Of a DNA stretch of 40,523 bases, positions 31,834 through 40,322 are shown piece by piece (within the stretch, counting starts at the first letter, position 1; each line of letters opens with the position of its first letter). Below the pieces are notes generated by a model. That model had not been told where the DNA came from. It saw only the letters and a list, made by a program, of their open reading frames with translations, and made no database searches. Made by a program: the position numbers and the translations under genes. This DNA comes from Nitrospirales bacterium (GTDB lineage: Bacteria > Nitrospirota > Nitrospiria > Nitrospirales > UBA8639). Location: positions 1 through 40,523 of the forward strand of contig JAJDZI010000056.1 of NCBI GenBank assembly GCA_022824735.1. The letters are read 5' to 3'.

Positions 31834-34659
31834 ATGAAACGGTGGCTTTGGTCACAGAGTCTCCAGCGCAAAACGATTCTGGGAATGGTCCTGGTCGGCC
31901 TGCTCCCCCTTGCCCTTTCATTATTCCTCACCTACGTAGAAGAGCGCCGGGCCCTCCGGGAAATTACCGGGTCGAATTTTAAAGGCATCGCCGTTGAAGT
32001 CGCGCGAAAAGTCGAAACCCAGATCATGCGGGGCATCAATGAGGCACAACAGTTGGCCACCATCCCCTTTATTCGCGCCGCGGTGAAGGAAGCGAACCGG
32101 AGTTATGAAGGAAGAGAGTCGGAGAAAATCAAGGCGTTTATCGAAGAATGGAAAGAACGGTGGCGGGCGCGAAAGAATCCTCATGAATTTCCCGCCTTTG
32201 TCAACCGGATTGCCACCAATTACCTGGTTGACTGGCACGCCGTTCGCAAGTCGGACTACCTGGGCATCCTGGTAACCGACAACCAGGGCGCATTGGTTCT
32301 CAGTTCCTTGCCGCAAGTGCGCTTTTACCACGGGGATACGGAATGGTGGGAGGCCGCGTTTCAGCAGGGTCAAGGTCAGATTTACGTGAGTGATTTGACC
32401 TTCGATCCCTCATTTGGAACCCACGTCCTGAACGTCGCCGTTCCCATATTTGATCAAGGCCGTCACCAGGCCCTGGGGACCGTGAGTATTGTCCTTCGAC
32501 GGGATTCGTTGTTCCGGTCGATTTCCGAAGTGACCGCGGGCGTCACCGGCCATGCCATGCTCATCGACGTGGATGGGACCCCCTTGATTTGTCCTGTCCT
32601 GTCGCTGGAGCAGCATACCGCAAATCCCGCCATGGTGGCCGCCATTAACGAAGGGCAGGCCGGATGGGTGCACGTGACGCAGGATGCCCATGGCGCGAGG
32701 GATTCCCTTGTCGGATACGCCCATTTGCGGATTCCGGAAACCTTGGCTACCGAGAGTTTCCGGGGCAGACAATGGCTGACGATTGTGCGGCAGAATCCCC
32801 AGGAGACCTATGCCCCCTTGCAGCAATGGCTGGTGAAGGTGGCGATGTATGGTGTCGTGGTGTTGGGTATTTTGTGGTTGGCGGGCCTGATTGTGGCCAG
32901 AAAACTCGTGAGCCCGATTCAAACCCTACACGAAGGCGTGCAGCGAATCGGCGCGGGCAATTGGGATCATCCTCTCGTCCTGGAGACCGGGGATGAAATT
33001 GAAGCACTGTCCCACGCCTTCAATAAAATGGCCGCCAACCTGAAACAGTCGTTCTCGCAGTTGAATACGCAAATGACGGAAATTCGTCTCCTCGAGGAAC
33101 GCTATCGTGACCTGATCGAGAATTCTCCCGAGATGATTCATCAAATCGACAAGACCGGCCGTTTTGTGCACGTCAATCAAACCGAATTGGAAAAATTGGG
33201 CTTCACGTTGCTGGAAATGCTTTCGATGCATTTGTGGGATATCCTGCCTGCGGAGAGGAAGGCGGAAGCGCTCGACTACGTCAACCGGCTGCCCACGCAA
33301 CCTCGAAGTTCGCTTGAAACGGTGTTTCTGACGAGAGACGGGACCCCGATCGACGTCGAAATTCATTCTACGGCCTTGATCGATTCGGACACGGGCGACC
33401 TGGTGTACACGCGCGCGTTCGTGCGGGACGTGACCGACAGGAAGGCGCTGCAACGACAGGTCGACCGGTATACCACGCACCTGGAACAGGAAGTGGCCGC
33501 TCAAACGCAACAACTCTCCGAATCGGAAAAACGGTATCGCGTGCTCAATGAAGAACTGGAGGAGAAAGTTCAGGTCCGGACCCTGGAGATTCAGAAAACG
33601 CAGAAATACCTGGAAAGCCTGCTCGAAAACGCCAATGACGTGATCTACACGCTTGATCATGATCAACGATTTACCTACGTGAACAACAAGGTGGAGAATT
33701 GGGGCTATCGCAAAGAAGATCTGCTGGGGCGGCCGTTCCTGACATTACTCGCCAAGCGCCATCGCAGTCGTCGTCTCAAGGACACCCTGGAGCTGGAGGT
33801 GAAGCAGGAATATGAAGTGGAGGTGATCAGTCAGAACGGGGAGCTTCGGTCGGTGTTGGTCAGCGTGTCGCCATTGGAAAACGAACGGCGCAACGTGATC
33901 GGCGTGCTGGGCATTGCCCGGGATATTACGGACAGGAAACGCATGGAAGAGCAATTTCGAAACGCCGAGCGATTGGCCTCCGTCGGGAAGCTGGCTGCCG
34001 GGGTCGCGCATGAGATTAACAACCCGTTGGGCGGGATTTTGAATTGTCTCTATAACATCAGGAAAGGCTCGCTGCCGTCGGAGCGCCAGGAAGAATATGT
34101 GACCTATATGGAAGACGGGCTTCGGCGCGCGCAAAAAATCGTCCGGCAATTATTGGACTTCTCCCAACAACACGAGCCGGAGTTTTCCATGAATGACATG
34201 AACGGATTGGTTGACCGTGTCCTGGTGTTGACGAACCATGCCATTGCCGAGAAACGTCTCCAGTTACACAAAGTCTATGACGACGACCTGCCGCCCTTGT
34301 TTGTCGATCCGCAAATGATCGAGCAGGTCTTGACGAACCTGATTCTCAATGCCGTCCAGGCGACCGACGAAGGCGGTTCGATCATCCTGCAAACCCGGGT
34401 CGCCCACGAGTGCTGTGAAATCGACGTGGGGGATACCGGGTCGGGCATCGACCCCGAGGTCAGGCCCCATATTTTCGATCCGTTTTTTACGACGAAAGGC
34501 ACGGGTGAGGGCACGGGCCTGGGGTTGTCGGTGAGTTTGGGTATCGTGGAACGGCACGGTGGCCAATTGACCGTGGATAGTGAAGTCGGGAAGGGAACCG
34601 TCTTTACCGTGAGCCTGCCCTTGAGCGCCAACCGGGCCGCATTGGTGAAGGTCTCCTGA
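31834..34659 (+). CDS. membrane sensor histidine kinase (dCache-HAMP-PAS-PAS)
   Basis: The ATG at 31834 is preferred over an upstream TTG because the TM helix (TILGMVLVGLLPLALSLFLT, residues 14-33) follows directly. The layout of the 941 aa is TM1, a periplasmic Cache-like sensor (about 40-330, with TEWWEAAFQQGQGQIYVSDL), TM2 (about 335-360), HAMP (about 367-420) and two PAS domains (about 420-545 and 590-710) separated by a coiled coil. HisKA follows, with phospho-acceptor H726 in GVAHEINNPLGG, then HATPase with N box and DTGSGIDPEV, FFTTKGTGEGTGLGLS. The signal is unknown, but a Cache domain suggests a small periplasmic ligand. The next gene overlaps by one base (TGATG), so kinase and regulator form a pair. 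Confidence 0.93.
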   Translation: MKRWLWSQSLQRKTILGMVLVGLLPLALSLFLTYVEERRALREITGSNFKGIAVEVARKVETQIMRGINEAQQLATIPFIRAAVKEANRSYEGRESEKIKAFIEEWKERWRARKNPHEFPAFVNRIATNYLVDWHAVRKSDYLGILVTDNQGALVLSSLPQVRFYHGDTEWWEAAFQQGQGQIYVSDLTFDPSFGTHVLNVAVPIFDQGRHQALGTVSIVLRRDSLFRSISEVTAGVTGHAMLIDVDGTPLICPVLSLEQHTANPAMVAAINEGQAGWVHVTQDAHGARDSLVGYAHLRIPETLATESFRGRQWLTIVRQNPQETYAPLQQWLVKVAMYGVVVLGILWLAGLIVARKLVSPIQTLHEGVQRIGAGNWDHPLVLETGDEIEALSHAFNKMAANLKQSFSQLNTQMTEIRLLEERYRDLIENSPEMIHQIDKTGRFVHVNQTELEKLGFTLLEMLSMHLWDILPAERKAEALDYVNRLPTQPRSSLETVFLTRDGTPIDVEIHSTALIDSDTGDLVYTRAFVRDVTDRKALQRQVDRYTTHLEQEVAAQTQQLSESEKRYRVLNEELEEKVQVRTLEIQKTQKYLESLLENANDVIYTLDHDQRFTYVNNKVENWGYRKEDLLGRPFLTLLAKRHRSRRLKDTLELEVKQEYEVEVISQNGELRSVLVSVSPLENERRNVIGVLGIARDITDRKRMEEQFRNAERLASVGKLAAGVAHEINNPLGGILNCLYNIRKGSLPSERQEEYVTYMEDGLRRAQKIVRQLLDFSQQHEPEFSMNDMNGLVDRVLVLTNHAIAEKRLQLHKVYDDDLPPLFVDPQMIEQVLTNLILNAVQATDEGGSIILQTRVAHECCEIDVGDTGSGIDPEVRPHIFDPFFTTKGTGEGTGLGLSVSLGIVERHGGQLTVDSEVGKGTVFTVSLPLSANRAALVKVS

Positions 34660-36101
34660 TGTCCCGGTCGGTCCTCATCATCGATGACGAGCCATTGATG
34701 CGGTTGTCCATGTTGGACGCGCTGAAAGCCGAGGGGTACCAGGTCCGGGAAGCCTCCAACGGCGAGGAAGGCATCAAGCAAATTCACGCGAGTCGCTATG
34801 ACCTGGTCATCACCGATTTGCGAATGCCGCGAAGCGATGGTCTTGAAGTCGTCCGGGTCTGCAAAGAAGCCTCTCCTGAAACCGAGGTCATTGTGATCAC
34901 GGCGCATGGCTCGGTTGACACGGCGGTCCAGGCCATGAAACTCGGAGCCTATGATTACGTCACCAAGCCGTTTTCCATGGATGAATTATTGCTCATCGTG
35001 GATCGCGCGACCAAGGTCCAGGCGTTGCGCCAAGAAAACACGGCCCTTCGACAGGAGCTCGAAGGGAAATTCAATTTCGGCGGCATGGTGGGCAAAAACG
35101 AACAGATGCGGCAGGTCCTGGAAAAAGTCAAACTGGTCGCCACCACCGATGCCACCATGTTGATTTTTGGCGAAAGCGGAACGGGGAAAGAAGTCATTGC
35201 GAATGCCATTCACCGAAACAGCCCGCGCGCCGGACAGGCCCTTATTAAAGTGAGTTGCGCCGCGTTGCCGGAAACGTTGCTGGAAGCCGAATTATTCGGG
35301 CATGAAAAGGGCGCCTTTACCGGAGCCTTGAAGCAACGGCTGGGCCGGTTTGAATTGGCCCATAAGGGCACCTTGTTCTTGGACGAGATCGGAGAAATTT
35401 CCCCGATGGTTCAGGTCAAACTTCTCCGGGTGTTGCAGGAAAAGCGGTTCGAACGGGTCGGGGGCACGGAGACGATCGACAGCGACGTCCGGCTGGTTTG
35501 CGCCACGCAAAAAAATTTAAAGCAAGAGGTCGAAGCCGGACGATTTCGTGAAGACCTGTTCTATCGCCTCAACGTCGTACAGGTGACCCTTCCGCCGCTG
35601 AGGGAACGGAAGGAAGACGTTCTGGTCCTGGCCGAGCATCTTCTGCAACGGAGCATGAGCCGGACCTCGCGCGTCACGAAGGGGTTTTCCGCAACGTCGC
35701 GGGACGTGCTCCTCCGGTATTCCTTTCCGGGTAACGTTCGTGAATTGGAAAACACGATTGAACGCGCGGTGGCGCTGGCGCAGGAGGGCGATGAAATCCA
35801 GGTGTGGGATCTCTGCGGCCAGAGCGGGTGTCCGTTTCTGGGAGGGCCGGTGCAATCCGCATGTGCGTTTTGTCAGGAAGGGTTGTCGAACGCAACGAAT
35901 GCCCGGCAACAAGGCACGCTTGCCGAAGTGCGCGAACGTTGTGAACGGGACTATATCCTGGCCGTGTTGGAGCGGGAAGGGTGGAGTCGAACCGCGGCCT
36001 CAAAATCATTGGGCCTTTCGCGCAAAGCCTTGTGGGAAAAATGCAAACGGTACGGTCTCGCCACACCGGACGGCGATGACGGCGACGAGTCTTCCGGCTA
36101 A
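34659..36101 (+). CDS. sigma-54-dependent response regulator with Cys-rich linker
   Basis: The 480-aa NtrC-family regulator has a receiver domain (phospho-acceptor D53, K103) and an AAA+ domain with Walker A GESGTGKE (171-178), the sigma-54 contact loop GAFTGA (218-223) and Walker B FLDEIGE (240-246). A Fis-type helix-turn-helix lies at the end (SRTAASKSLGLSRKALWEKC). It should activate sigma-54 promoters when phosphorylated by the kinase encoded just upstream. Between AAA+ and HTH lies an unusual cysteine cluster, C386-x4-C391-x10-C402-x2-C405 (DLCGQSGCPF...SACAFC), which could bind a metal or Fe-S cluster. Targets are unknown. Confidence 0.95.
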   Translation: MSRSVLIIDDEPLMRLSMLDALKAEGYQVREASNGEEGIKQIHASRYDLVITDLRMPRSDGLEVVRVCKEASPETEVIVITAHGSVDTAVQAMKLGAYDYVTKPFSMDELLLIVDRATKVQALRQENTALRQELEGKFNFGGMVGKNEQMRQVLEKVKLVATTDATMLIFGESGTGKEVIANAIHRNSPRAGQALIKVSCAALPETLLEAELFGHEKGAFTGALKQRLGRFELAHKGTLFLDEIGEISPMVQVKLLRVLQEKRFERVGGTETIDSDVRLVCATQKNLKQEVEAGRFREDLFYRLNVVQVTLPPLRERKEDVLVLAEHLLQRSMSRTSRVTKGFSATSRDVLLRYSFPGNVRELENTIERAVALAQEGDEIQVWDLCGQSGCPFLGGPVQSACAFCQEGLSNATNARQQGTLAEVRERCERDYILAVLEREGWSRTAASKSLGLSRKALWEKCKRYGLATPDGDDGDESSG

Positions 36102-36117
36102 AGGGTGTGGGTCGCGG

Positions 36118-37215
36118 TCACTCTTCCGACCCGTCTCCCCCTTTCCACAATTTCACCGTGCGGTCCCAGGAAGCGCTGGCGAGATACCGGGCATCCGGGG
36201 AAAAAGCAATGCCCCTGACCGGACCAGTGTGGTCCTTGATCACGCGAACCTGTCGCCGGGTCTGAATGTCCCACATCTTGATGGTGTGGTCGTCACTGCA
36301 GCTCACCAGGAGTTTCCCGTCCGGAGAAACGAGCAAGTCTCGCACCCATTCGGAATGCCCTTTCACGGTATGAACCTCTTTCATGTCGGGCATCTCGAAA
36401 TATTTGATTGCCGTGTCCCGGCTTCCGGTGATCATGGTCTTGCCGTCCGGCGTAAACACGATCGCGCCGACCCAATATTCCATGGGTTTTTGAAATCCAC
36501 CCTGTTCATCCACGAAAAACCCTCGCTGTTCGGTCTCTTCGTCATCGGGTTCGTCGCGCCAATGGCCGTCATGCACGAGTTTCTCTTCCCCGCTGGGCAG
36601 GACTTCGTATAACTTCAATTTGCCGATGTCGCTCCCGCCGACCAAGTGAATGCCGTCCGGAGAAAACGCCGTGCAGACCGTCCAGTTATGGTCATATTGA
36701 TCTTTCCCCAGGAGCGTCATGACTTCGGTGCCGGTGGTGATTTCCCAGATTTTGATGTCTTTATTCTGTCCGGCCCGGGCCAGCATCAAGCCGTCCGGGG
36801 AGAAGGAGAGGCTGGCGACCGCGTGATCGTATTGCGTAAACAGCAGGCGTATGGTTTCCCCCGTGTGAGGGTTCCAGAGCCGGATCGTTCTGTCGTCACT
36901 GCCGGTGGCGAGGATCTGGCCATCCGGACTGAAGGCGACTTGCCGGATATCGTTAGTGTGTCCTTTCAGGGATTTGAGCAGGCGGCCGGTTTCAATTTCC
37001 CAGATGCGGAGAAACCGGTCTGCGCCTCCGCTGACGAGCGTCAGGCCATCGGGGGAATACGCCACGTCCCAGACGCCGTGGGAATGTCCTCGAAAGGTTC
37101 GGATTTCGTGGATGCCGGCCTTCCAATATTCCAAGGCGTCTATCGGCGGCAGTTCACGTTTGGGTTCTTCCGTGAACGTTGGGGGTGCCATGTGCGGGAG
37201 CGGGGGTTGAGTCAT
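36118..37215 (-). CDS. seven-blade WD40 repeat protein
   Basis: The start is the ATG at 37215, after AAAGGA on the minus strand. A GTG 11 codons upstream lacks such a site. The 365-aa protein is made of seven WD40 repeats with the usual GH...V...SPDG...SGS.D..I..W pattern (for example GHTNDIRQVAFSPDGQILAT and DDHTIKMWDIQTRRQVRVIK). They form one complete beta-propeller. There is no signal peptide, so it is probably a cytoplasmic protein-binding scaffold. Blade 4-5 has an acidic insert (WRDEPDDEETEQRG). It is convergent with the response-regulator gene, 16 bases apart. Confidence 0.9.
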   Translation of the reverse strand: MTQPPLPHMAPPTFTEEPKRELPPIDALEYWKAGIHEIRTFRGHSHGVWDVAYSPDGLTLVSGGADRFLRIWEIETGRLLKSLKGHTNDIRQVAFSPDGQILATGSDDRTIRLWNPHTGETIRLLFTQYDHAVASLSFSPDGLMLARAGQNKDIKIWEITTGTEVMTLLGKDQYDHNWTVCTAFSPDGIHLVGGSDIGKLKLYEVLPSGEEKLVHDGHWRDEPDDEETEQRGFFVDEQGGFQKPMEYWVGAIVFTPDGKTMITGSRDTAIKYFEMPDMKEVHTVKGHSEWVRDLLVSPDGKLLVSCSDDHTIKMWDIQTRRQVRVIKDHTGPVRGIAFSPDARYLASASWDRTVKLWKGGDGSEE

Positions 37216-37255
37216 AAACCGAAATCCTTTCAGTGTGATCTCCGTCACCGGGGCC

Positions 37256-37285
37256 TTGCGTTGAAAAAAAGGGCCTGCCTATAAT
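37256..37285 (+). promoter_or_regulatory. candidate promoter in the divergent WD40/HExxH gap
   Basis: A perfect TATAAT (37280-37285) lies 18 bases after TTGCGT (37256-37261), about 140 bases upstream of the HExxH gene. It is the only promoter-like pair I see in the 211-base gap. The -35 match is weak. Confidence 0.35.
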
Positions 37286-37426
37286 GCCGATGACGTTTTC
37301 GGAAAAGGATACTAGCGAGCCGTTACCGGCGTCGTCAAGCAGGTGCGGCAGGCGGCATAGGACGGCTTTCCGGTTTGTGGGCACGGGCCGTCAAGACGGC
37401 AGTCTGGACAGGTAAGGAGTAAGGGG

Positions 37427-38428
37427 ATGGACATTCGATTTCAGCCGGCATTGCTTCAAGAAGTCATTGACTCGTTCGCCGAGAAAACCGAGCGGGAGGG
37501 AGATCCCACCTATTACAATGAGTTCCATGAAGTCGCCGATCCGATTTACGAGAAATTTTCCTTGGACGACCGTGAGCCGGAATTCAAGAAACTCTATCAG
37601 CACCTTTTTGCCAAATGGGGGTTCGCCGACATTTTGAGGGACGGCTTTGACGAATTTCCAGACTTGAAGGAAAAAGTCGGCATCGTGCTCGTCCGAGGCG
37701 TGCTGAAAGAAGGTCAGGAAGGTGTGGACATCCTTAGAAAATGGGGGACCGTGGAGGAGAAGCTGGCCCGTCAATTCGAGGAAAAGGGGCAAAAGGGCGT
37801 CGGGATCAAGTTGATCCCCCGGCGATTTTACGACCCGGCCATTAATCGGTATCTCCGCCATGAATTCACGCACATCTCCGATATGCTCGATCCTGCGTTT
37901 GGATATGATCCCGACACGAAAGTCGGCATGAATCCGGGCGAAGAGCATCTCCTCCTGAATCGTTACCGGGTTCTGTGGAGCTTACACGTCGATAGCCGGA
38001 TTGCCCGGTCCGGGAAGGAACCGATGTTCAGCCGGGAGTACCGGTTGCGGGAATTTCGTTCCTGGTACCGGAAAATTCCGCCCACGCAAGTTGAATCGGT
38101 GTTCGAGGGGCTCTGGCAGACGGAATATTTTACCCATGCCGAACTGGTGGAAATGTCTCAAGATACCGTTCGCGTGATGGAGCGGGCAGTGGAGGTCGAA
38201 GAAGGGGAACTGCCCGAGGACGTGCCGGCCAAACCCTTGCTGATGCCGGGATTTCCGTGTCCGCTTTGTCGATTTCCCACCTATTCCTGGGTCGAGGAGC
38301 TTGAAGAAAAAGTTGAACCCTACGTGCTGGATTACATCAGGGAAAATCATCCGGGATGGGACGTCGACTATGGTGCCTGTGACCGCTGCGTGGAGGTCTA
38401 CAGGCTTCGTGCCGCAGGCGTCGTTTAG
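37427..38428 (+). CDS. HExxH metalloprotein with C-terminal zinc-knuckle, unknown family
   Basis: The ATG at 37427 follows GGAGTAAGGGG. The 333-aa soluble protein has no signal peptide. Residues 141-151 (RYLRHEFTHIS) contain HEFTH, a textbook HExxH zinc-protease motif. H174 (GEEHLL) and H187 (LWSLHVDSR) are possible third ligands. The C-terminus has C278-x2-C281 and C318-x2-C321, a plausible zinc ribbon. I do not recognise the family. It starts a gene run with a Tat-type ferredoxin, a TorD-like chaperone and an NxrC-like protein, so a role in maturation or quality control of the molybdoenzyme is conceivable. A non-proteolytic metal-binding role is the alternative. Confidence 0.68.
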   Translation: MDIRFQPALLQEVIDSFAEKTEREGDPTYYNEFHEVADPIYEKFSLDDREPEFKKLYQHLFAKWGFADILRDGFDEFPDLKEKVGIVLVRGVLKEGQEGVDILRKWGTVEEKLARQFEEKGQKGVGIKLIPRRFYDPAINRYLRHEFTHISDMLDPAFGYDPDTKVGMNPGEEHLLLNRYRVLWSLHVDSRIARSGKEPMFSREYRLREFRSWYRKIPPTQVESVFEGLWQTEYFTHAELVEMSQDTVRVMERAVEVEEGELPEDVPAKPLLMPGFPCPLCRFPTYSWVEELEEKVEPYVLDYIRENHPGWDVDYGACDRCVEVYRLRAAGVV

Positions 38429-38442
38429 GCAAGGGCCGGTGC

Positions 38443-39090
38443 ATGGCGCAATCTCCTCCGGGGTCCTCCAAGCCTCCTGAGCCGTCCTACGGGCGCAGGA
38501 ATTTTCTCAAACAGAGCGTTGTGTCCTTGGGTGTGACCGTGCATGAGTACGTCAAGCACCGGGACGCGGAAGACGTCCGGGAGGAACAACCGGAAAAAAG
38601 ACGAACCGATTGGTTGCGGCCGCCCGGCGCGCTTGAGGAAGCCCTGTTTCTCGAGAGCTGCACGGGCTGTGGAGAATGTGTCGACGCGTGCCCGCACGAC
38701 AGCATCCGTGTCCTCAAAGACCACCACGATTCCGGCGGCTCTGAGCGAAGGGAGACCCCGGTCATCTATCCTGACGAACAGCCCTGTTACCTTTGCGAGG
38801 ATTTTCCGTGTATCGCTGCCTGTGAACCGGAGGCGCTTCGCCCCGTCGGCGGCCTCGTGGACGTCAGCATGGGCATCGCCGCCGTTTCCCAAAGGGTCTG
38901 TACGGCCGGGCAGGGCTGCAACGCGTGCGTGGCCCCGTGCCCGACGCAGGCCCTTGAGATGGATTTTGCTTCGCTGGCCATCCGGGTTGAAGCAGCCCGA
39001 TGCGTTGGGTGCGGGATTTGCGAGCATATTTGCAAGACCGTGAATGATCATGTGGCGATCAGGGTCGTTCCGGCGAGATTAGGGCCATAA
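38443..39090 (+). CDS. Tat-exported ferredoxin with four [4Fe-4S] motifs (NapG/MauM-like)
   Basis: The 215-aa protein begins with a Tat-like signal (GRRNFLKQSVVSLGVTVHEY, residues 18-37), whose hydrophobic part is short. Four cysteine clusters follow: CTGCGECVDACPHD, CYLCEDFPCIAACEPEAL, CTAGQGCNACVAPCPTQAL and CVGCGICEHICKTVND. This is the arrangement of NapG/NapF/MauM-type ferredoxins that move electrons near periplasmic molybdoenzymes. It starts 14 bases after the HExxH gene. The chaperone gene at 39243 is read from a separate promoter candidate. The exact partner is unknown; nitrite oxidoreductase biogenesis or an electron side-path is likely from context. Confidence 0.87.
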   Translation: MAQSPPGSSKPPEPSYGRRNFLKQSVVSLGVTVHEYVKHRDAEDVREEQPEKRRTDWLRPPGALEEALFLESCTGCGECVDACPHDSIRVLKDHHDSGGSERRETPVIYPDEQPCYLCEDFPCIAACEPEALRPVGGLVDVSMGIAAVSQRVCTAGQGCNACVAPCPTQALEMDFASLAIRVEAARCVGCGICEHICKTVNDHVAIRVVPARLGP

Positions 39091-39109
39091 TTTTTGCCGG
39101 TTTTAGAAC

Positions 39110-39138
39110 TTGACTTCGATCAGCAGTTGGCCTATGAT
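39110..39138 (+). promoter_or_regulatory. sigma-70-type promoter upstream of the TorD-like gene
   Basis: TTGACT (39110-39115) and TATGAT (39133-39138) are separated by exactly 17 bases, a near-consensus housekeeping promoter. It lies about 105 bases before the start of the chaperone gene, leaving a substantial leader that contains a GGTGGCGAGGAGTCACCGG hairpin (about 39153-39171). Confidence 0.6.
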
Positions 39139-39242
39139 CTGTCCCCGATTCCGGTGGCGAGGAGTCACCGGATGACCTGTATTTGTATTTTTATTTGAGA
39201 GATGGGAACAGAGACTGTTCCTGTTGAGACGAGCGGGGGTTT

Positions 39243-40205
39243 ATGTCCACGAAAGTTACGGAAGAACAGAACGGGGGGGCAGCAACCTCTTCCATCTCTC
39301 CATCAGTCGGGTCGTCGGTAAAAGACTCTCCAGCCGTTGAGCGGGCTTTAGCCAGGAGCAAGTTGTATCTTCTTCTGTCCTGGAGTTATCTGTATCCCGA
39401 AGACGATGAATTTTTGGATTATCTGCAAAGCGGAGAGTTGGTAGAGGATGGACGAGCCGCGCTCAAGAGTCTAAAAGCGGCTTTGCCGACTCCGATAGAT
39501 CAGGCAACCGAGGAGGTCCTGCAGGGGATCTCGGATCATTTCGACGAGGTCGAGAATTGGGTTTCATCCGAGGGCATGAATTGGGATATCCAGGACCTGA
39601 GGGATGAACACCGGAGGGTGTTCAGTAACGTCATCGCTTTGGATTGCCCGCCGTATGAGACCTTGTTCGGGAATGATCACGTGTTCGGCCAATCCTACGT
39701 CATGGGAGATATTGCCGGATTTTATTCGGCCTTTGGTGTCCAGCTCTCACAGGACATCCACGAGCGTCTGGATCATTTGAGCGTGGAACTCGAGTTTTTG
39801 CATTTTCTGGCCTACAAGGAATCGTATGCGCTGTGCCATGATGGCCCGGAAAAACTCAAGACGGTGATCGAGGCCGAAAAGAAATTCGTGAAGGAACACG
39901 TGGGAAGATGGGTGCCGTTATTTTCAGGCATGTTGAAGAAAAAAGCTGAGTATGGGTTCTATAAACTTGTGGCGGACCTGACTTCTCAATGGGTAGCTTT
40001 TGAAATTGCCTACTTGGGCGTCACGCCTCAACCGTACTCGGAAACGGATTATCGTCCGGCTAGTTTTGTTTCTCCGGAAGGCATTTCCTTCGAATGTGGC
40101 GCGCAGGATAAAGGCAATGAACTCAGCCTCCTGATGGATGAGGTTGGGGCTCAGGCCTATTTGGACAAAGAGAAGCCGGAATCGGGGCAGTCCGGTTCGG
40201 CGTAA
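39243..40205 (+). CDS. TorD/DmsD/NarJ-family molybdoenzyme chaperone
   Basis: The ATG at 39243 is preceded by GAGCGGGGGTTT. The 320-aa all-helical protein has a Ser-rich N-terminal extension of about 30 residues, then the family core. Landmarks are SKLYLLLSWSYLYPEDDEFL, the central DCPPYETLFGNDHVFGQ and IAGFYSAFGV, and LDHLSVELEFLHFLAYKE. Such chaperones bind the apo-enzyme and its signal peptide until the Mo cofactor is loaded. The next gene is an NxrC-like protein, so nitrite oxidoreductase is the probable client. The extension and a charged C-terminal tail (KEKPESGQSGSA) make it longer than typical TorD (about 200 aa). Confidence 0.88.
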   Translation: MSTKVTEEQNGGAATSSISPSVGSSVKDSPAVERALARSKLYLLLSWSYLYPEDDEFLDYLQSGELVEDGRAALKSLKAALPTPIDQATEEVLQGISDHFDEVENWVSSEGMNWDIQDLRDEHRRVFSNVIALDCPPYETLFGNDHVFGQSYVMGDIAGFYSAFGVQLSQDIHERLDHLSVELEFLHFLAYKESYALCHDGPEKLKTVIEAEKKFVKEHVGRWVPLFSGMLKKKAEYGFYKLVADLTSQWVAFEIAYLGVTPQPYSETDYRPASFVSPEGISFECGAQDKGNELSLLMDEVGAQAYLDKEKPESGQSGSA

Positions 40206-40322
40206 GTCCGGCGCAAGAGTGCGCGATACGTTGTTGGGTAGTAACCGTAGTGCAGTTCTAAAGGAAGTGGGTAGTCCGCAGTTATTTTTGTTTTAATCTT
40301 TATCAAAGGAGGATGCGTCATT

